Shown: positions 61,989 through 64,000 of the stretch, piece by piece | Numbering within the stretch: position 1 is the stretch's first letter | Layout: the number at the start of each line of letters is the position of its first letter | The notes under the pieces: generated by a model | Told to the model about the DNA's origin: nothing | The model's input: the letters and a program-made list of their open reading frames with translations, nothing else | The model's database searches: none | Made by a program: the position numbers and the translations under genes | Assembly (NCBI RefSeq): GCF_014653945.1 | Contig: NZ_BNAU01000009.1 | Coordinates: forward strand, 124,001-188,000 | Origin: Amycolatopsis deserti | GTDB lineage: Bacteria > Actinomycetota > Actinomycetes > Mycobacteriales > Pseudonocardiaceae | Direction of reading: 5' to 3' | Length of the DNA: 64,000 nucleotides

Positions 61989-62641
61989 CGGCTGATCCGG
62001 TAGCCGGCGCCGGTGACGGTCTCCACGACCGGCGGTTCGCCGAGCTTGCGGCGCAACGTGCCCACGGTGATGCGCACGGCGTTGGTGAACGGGTCGGCGT
62101 GCTCGTCCCACACCTTGTCCAGCAACGTCTCCGCGCTCACCACGTCCCCGCGCGCGGCCAAGAGCTGTTCGAGCACGCCGAACTCCTTGGGCGTGAGCTG
62201 CAACAGCAGGCCGCCGCGTTCCGCGGTGCGGCGCGCGGGGTCGAGGACGACGTCGGCGGCCCGCAGCACCGGCGGGCGGGCCGGGGCGGTGCGCCGGGCC
62301 AGTGCCTGGACGCGGGCGACCAGCTCGGAGAACGCGAACGGCTTGCCCAGGTAGTCGTCGGCGCCGAGGCCGAGCCCCTCGACCCGGTCGGCGACCGACC
62401 CGGAGGCGGTGAGCATCAGGATCCGGGCCGTGCCGTCCTCGGCCAGGCGGCGGCACACCGTGTCGCCGTGCACCACCGGCAGGTCGCGGTCCAGCACGAC
62501 CACGTCGTAGGGCGTGACCGCGCACTTCTCCAGCGCGGCGGCGCCGTCGGCGGCGACGTCCACCGCGAAGCCGTGCCGGCGCAGGCCGGCGACGAGGTAC
62601 TTGACCAGGGCCGCCTCGTCCTCGACCACCAGAACCCGCAC
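61979..62641 (-). CDS. OmpR-family response regulator
   Basis: A 220-residue response regulator: receiver domain with phospho-acceptor Asp 51 (VVLDRDLP), Lys 100 (LGKPF) and Thr near 78, then an OmpR winged helix (LLLQLTPKEFGVLEQLLAARGDVVS and DPFTNAVRITVGTLRRKL). GTG 62639-62641 (MRVLVVEDEA) is the family start; longer in-frame starts would run through the promoter. Three 11-base-spaced TATGG/TATCGG repeats lie upstream (62666-62693), possibly its own binding sites. It is the first gene of the pair. Confidence 0.93.
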   Translation of the reverse strand: MRVLVVEDEAALVKYLVAGLRRHGFAVDVAADGAAALEKCAVTPYDVVVLDRDLPVVHGDTVCRRLAEDGTARILMLTASGSVADRVEGLGLGADDYLGKPFAFSELVARVQALARRTAPARPPVLRAADVVLDPARRTAERGGLLLQLTPKEFGVLEQLLAARGDVVSAETLLDKVWDEHADPFTNAVRITVGTLRRKLGEPPVVETVTGAGYRISRCT

Positions 62642-62665
62642 CCGGCCATCTTGGCGGCGCGCGGA

Positions 62666-62693
62666 TATGGATCGCGTATGGACCGGGTATCGG
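62666..62693. repeat. Three direct repeats with 11-bp period upstream of the response regulator
   Basis: TATGG (62666), TATGG (62677) and TATCGG (62688) recur every 11 bases, about 25-52 bases upstream of the GTG at 62641. Tandem half-sites with an 11-bp step are typical of OmpR-type response-regulator binding sites, so autoregulation is plausible. Confidence 0.55.
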
Positions 62694-62717
62694 ATGACCA
62701 TCGGTGCCGCTCGGTAG

Positions 62718-63107
62718 GTGTCGATGGGCAGCCTGAACGACTACGGGCCCAAGATCGTCACGCTGGACACCGGCGGCATCGCCCACGGCCTGGACACCAC
62801 GGTCGAGATCGCCGAGCGCGCGGGCATCGCGGTGGACTACGCCAACCCCGGCGAGATCAACGGCAGGCCGGTCTACCCCGTCGTCGCCGACCGGGTCTCG
62901 ATGGGCCGTGCCGTCGGTCACGACGTGCGCGGGTCGGCGAGCGCCGGTCCCGTCGAGGGCGCGCCAGGGCCCGGGCAGTCGGCGATGGTTGACACACCGC
63001 CGCCCGGTGGTGTGAAATCCACCCGCTATGACAACGTTGTCGTCGGGTCCGGGCAAGGCGTCGCGGCGCGCCACGATGAACGATGTCGCCCGCCTGGCCG
63101 GCGTTAG
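62718..63107 (+). CDS. Unrecognised gene or gene fragment
   Basis: From GTG 62718 (or ATG 62724) the first 60 codons are strongly coding by their GC-rich third positions and give SLNDYGPKIVTLDTGGIAHG, AERAGIAVDYANPGEING and YPVVADR. After about 62905 the codon quality falls, and the frame runs across the promoter and the start of the LacI gene to a stop at 63107. The first part may be the N-terminal remnant of a real gene whose rest has been lost. No family is recognised. Confidence 0.4.
   Translation: MSMGSLNDYGPKIVTLDTGGIAHGLDTTVEIAERAGIAVDYANPGEINGRPVYPVVADRVSMGRAVGHDVRGSASAGPVEGAPGPGQSAMVDTPPPGGVKSTRYDNVVVGSGQGVAARHDERCRPPGRR
62989..63041 (+). promoter_or_regulatory. LacI-gene promoter and palindromic operator
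   Basis: TTGACA (62989-62994), 18-base spacer and TGAAAT (63013-63018) precede ATG 63028 by 9 bases. The perfect palindrome GACAACGTTGTC (63030-63041), with the central CG typical of LacI/PurR operators, covers codons 1-5. This fits negative autoregulation. Confidence 0.6.
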
Positions 63108-64000
63108 CATCAAGACGGTCTCGCGGGTCGTCAACGACGAGCCCGCGGTGCACCCGGAGACCGCCGAGCGGGTCCTGGCGGCCATCGACGAGCTGGGCTT
63201 CCGGCGCAACCTCGGCGCCCGCAACCTGCGCCGCGGCTCGACCACCGGCACGATCGGCCTGGTCGTGGAGGACGTCGGCAACCCGTTCTACTCCGAGCTC
63301 ACCCGCGCGGCCGAGAAGGTCGCCACCGCGTTCGGCCGGCACGTGCTGTCCGGCTCGTCGGAGGAGGACTCCGACCGGGAACGCGAGCTGGCTCTGGAGT
63401 TCTGCTCCCGTCGCGTCGACGGCCTGCTCATCGTCCCGGCCGGCACCCAGCACGGCTACCTGCTGCCGGAGATGCGCGCCGGCACCCCGGTGGTGTTCGT
63501 GGACCGCCCGGCCGGGGACATCGCGGCCGACACCGTCCTGGTCGACAACCGGGGCGGCACCGTCGAGGCGGTCGCCCACCTGGCCCGGCACGGGCACCGG
63601 CGGATCGCCTTCGTCGGGGACCGGCCGGACATCTACACCGCCGCCGAGCGCCTGCGCGGCTACCGCGAGGGGTGCGTCCGCGCCGGGCTGCGCTTCGACG
63701 AGCGGCTGGCCATCCTGCGCCCGCCGACCAGGCAGAGCGTCGCCGACGCGGTCGCGCGCCTGCTCGCCGACCCCGACCCGGCCACCGCGATCATCGCCGG
63801 CAACAACCGCGTCACCGTCCACCTGCTGCGGGCGCTGGCCCACGTCACGCCGCGCCCGGCCGTCGTCGGTTTCGACGACTTCGAACTCGCCGACCTGCTC
63901 GACCCGCCGGTGACCGTCGTCGCGCACGACGTGAGCCGTCTCGGGTCGGCGGCGGCCGAGCTGTTGTTCGCCCGCATCAACGGCGATGCCTCCGCACCGA
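63028..64000 (+). CDS. LacI-family transcriptional regulator (3' end outside window)
   Basis: The visible 324 codons start MTTLSSGPGKASRRATM, followed by the LacI headpiece NDVARLAGVSIKTVSRVVND (helix-turn-helix and hinge helix). The periplasmic-binding-like sensor domain comes next: TIGLVVEDVGNPFYSELTRA, SRRVDGLLIVPAG, TPVVFVDRP, HGHRRIAFVGD and VVGFDDFELADLL. It is nearly complete (usual length about 335-345). ATG 63028 is preferred; ATG 63076 (MNDVARLAG) is possible. Sugar or nucleoside control is typical, but the target lies outside the window. Confidence 0.92.
   Translation, partial: MTTLSSGPGKASRRATMNDVARLAGVSIKTVSRVVNDEPAVHPETAERVLAAIDELGFRRNLGARNLRRGSTTGTIGLVVEDVGNPFYSELTRAAEKVATAFGRHVLSGSSEEDSDRERELALEFCSRRVDGLLIVPAGTQHGYLLPEMRAGTPVVFVDRPAGDIAADTVLVDNRGGTVEAVAHLARHGHRRIAFVGDRPDIYTAAERLRGYREGCVRAGLRFDERLAILRPPTRQSVADAVARLLADPDPATAIIAGNNRVTVHLLRALAHVTPRPAVVGFDDFELADLLDPPVTVVAHDVSRLGSAAAELLFARINGDASAP

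Overview
The window is a high-GC actinobacterial chromosome segment. GTG starts, 4-base ATGA/GTGA overlaps, an EmbA/B/C-type arabinosyltransferase (arabinogalactan wall), an AfsR-like BTAD regulator and a Scy-like coiled-coil protein point to the Pseudonocardiaceae, most likely an Amycolatopsis-like genome. That placement is inference. No tRNA, rRNA, CRISPR array, insertion sequence or phage gene was seen.

Region 1 (1-22.6 kb) is a corrin-ring (vitamin B12) cluster in several divergent units. A cobalamin riboswitch (about 5095-5240, minus strand) precedes a tightly overlapping operon: fused ChlI/ChlD-type chelatase, cobO, cobB, cobC. Divergent to it lie cobL-cobM. Then come cbiD (minus), cobK-bluB (plus), an arabinosyltransferase, a perfect 11-bp terminator hairpin, cobG-cobH-cobIJ (minus), an ABC exporter with a small XRE regulator, and cobN followed by pxpA. 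The gene set mixes oxygen-dependent steps (CobG, CobN, CobK, CobL) with the normally anaerobic C1 methyltransferase CbiD; no CobF was found here.

Region 2 (22.5-28.9 kb) has a P450/alpha-beta hydrolase pair, then about 1 kb of decaying genes (24.6-25.6 kb: a frameshifted hydrolase-like remnant, a shortened propeller-like gene, a frameshifted membrane protein), then tex.

Region 3 (28.9-36.5 kb) is regulatory: a BTAD/NB-ARC/TPR regulator coupled to an NAD(P)-binding protein, a divergent Lrp/leucine-dehydrogenase pair, a divergent HxlR/NAD(P)-binding pair, a C-rich repeat-laden non-coding stretch of about 0.87 kb, and an FMN reductase whose promoter carries a SoxR-like box.

Region 4 (36.7-44.2 kb) holds an aminotransferase/FAD-oxidase operon, a divergent hsp20/regulator pair sharing a promoter region with a perfect dyad, and a Scy-like protein built on 11-residue repeats, flanked by two non-coding stretches.

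Region 5 (44.2-64 kb) has a PknB-like kinase, thrC, an acid phosphatase, two methyltransferases, an enoyl-CoA hydratase, an ABC ATPase, a cysteine leader peptide with cysteine dioxygenase and rhodanese, alpha-glucan phosphorylase, a lipoprotein metallopeptidase, MarR, a thiamine-binding protein, a thioredoxin-TPR protein, an SDR/LysR pair, a DUF3817 protein, a two-component system, and a LacI regulator cut by the window end.

At least thirteen genes show a TANNNT-like -10 element 6-8 bases before the start codon, which suggests leaderless transcripts. This bases several start choices here on promoter position rather than on a ribosome binding site.
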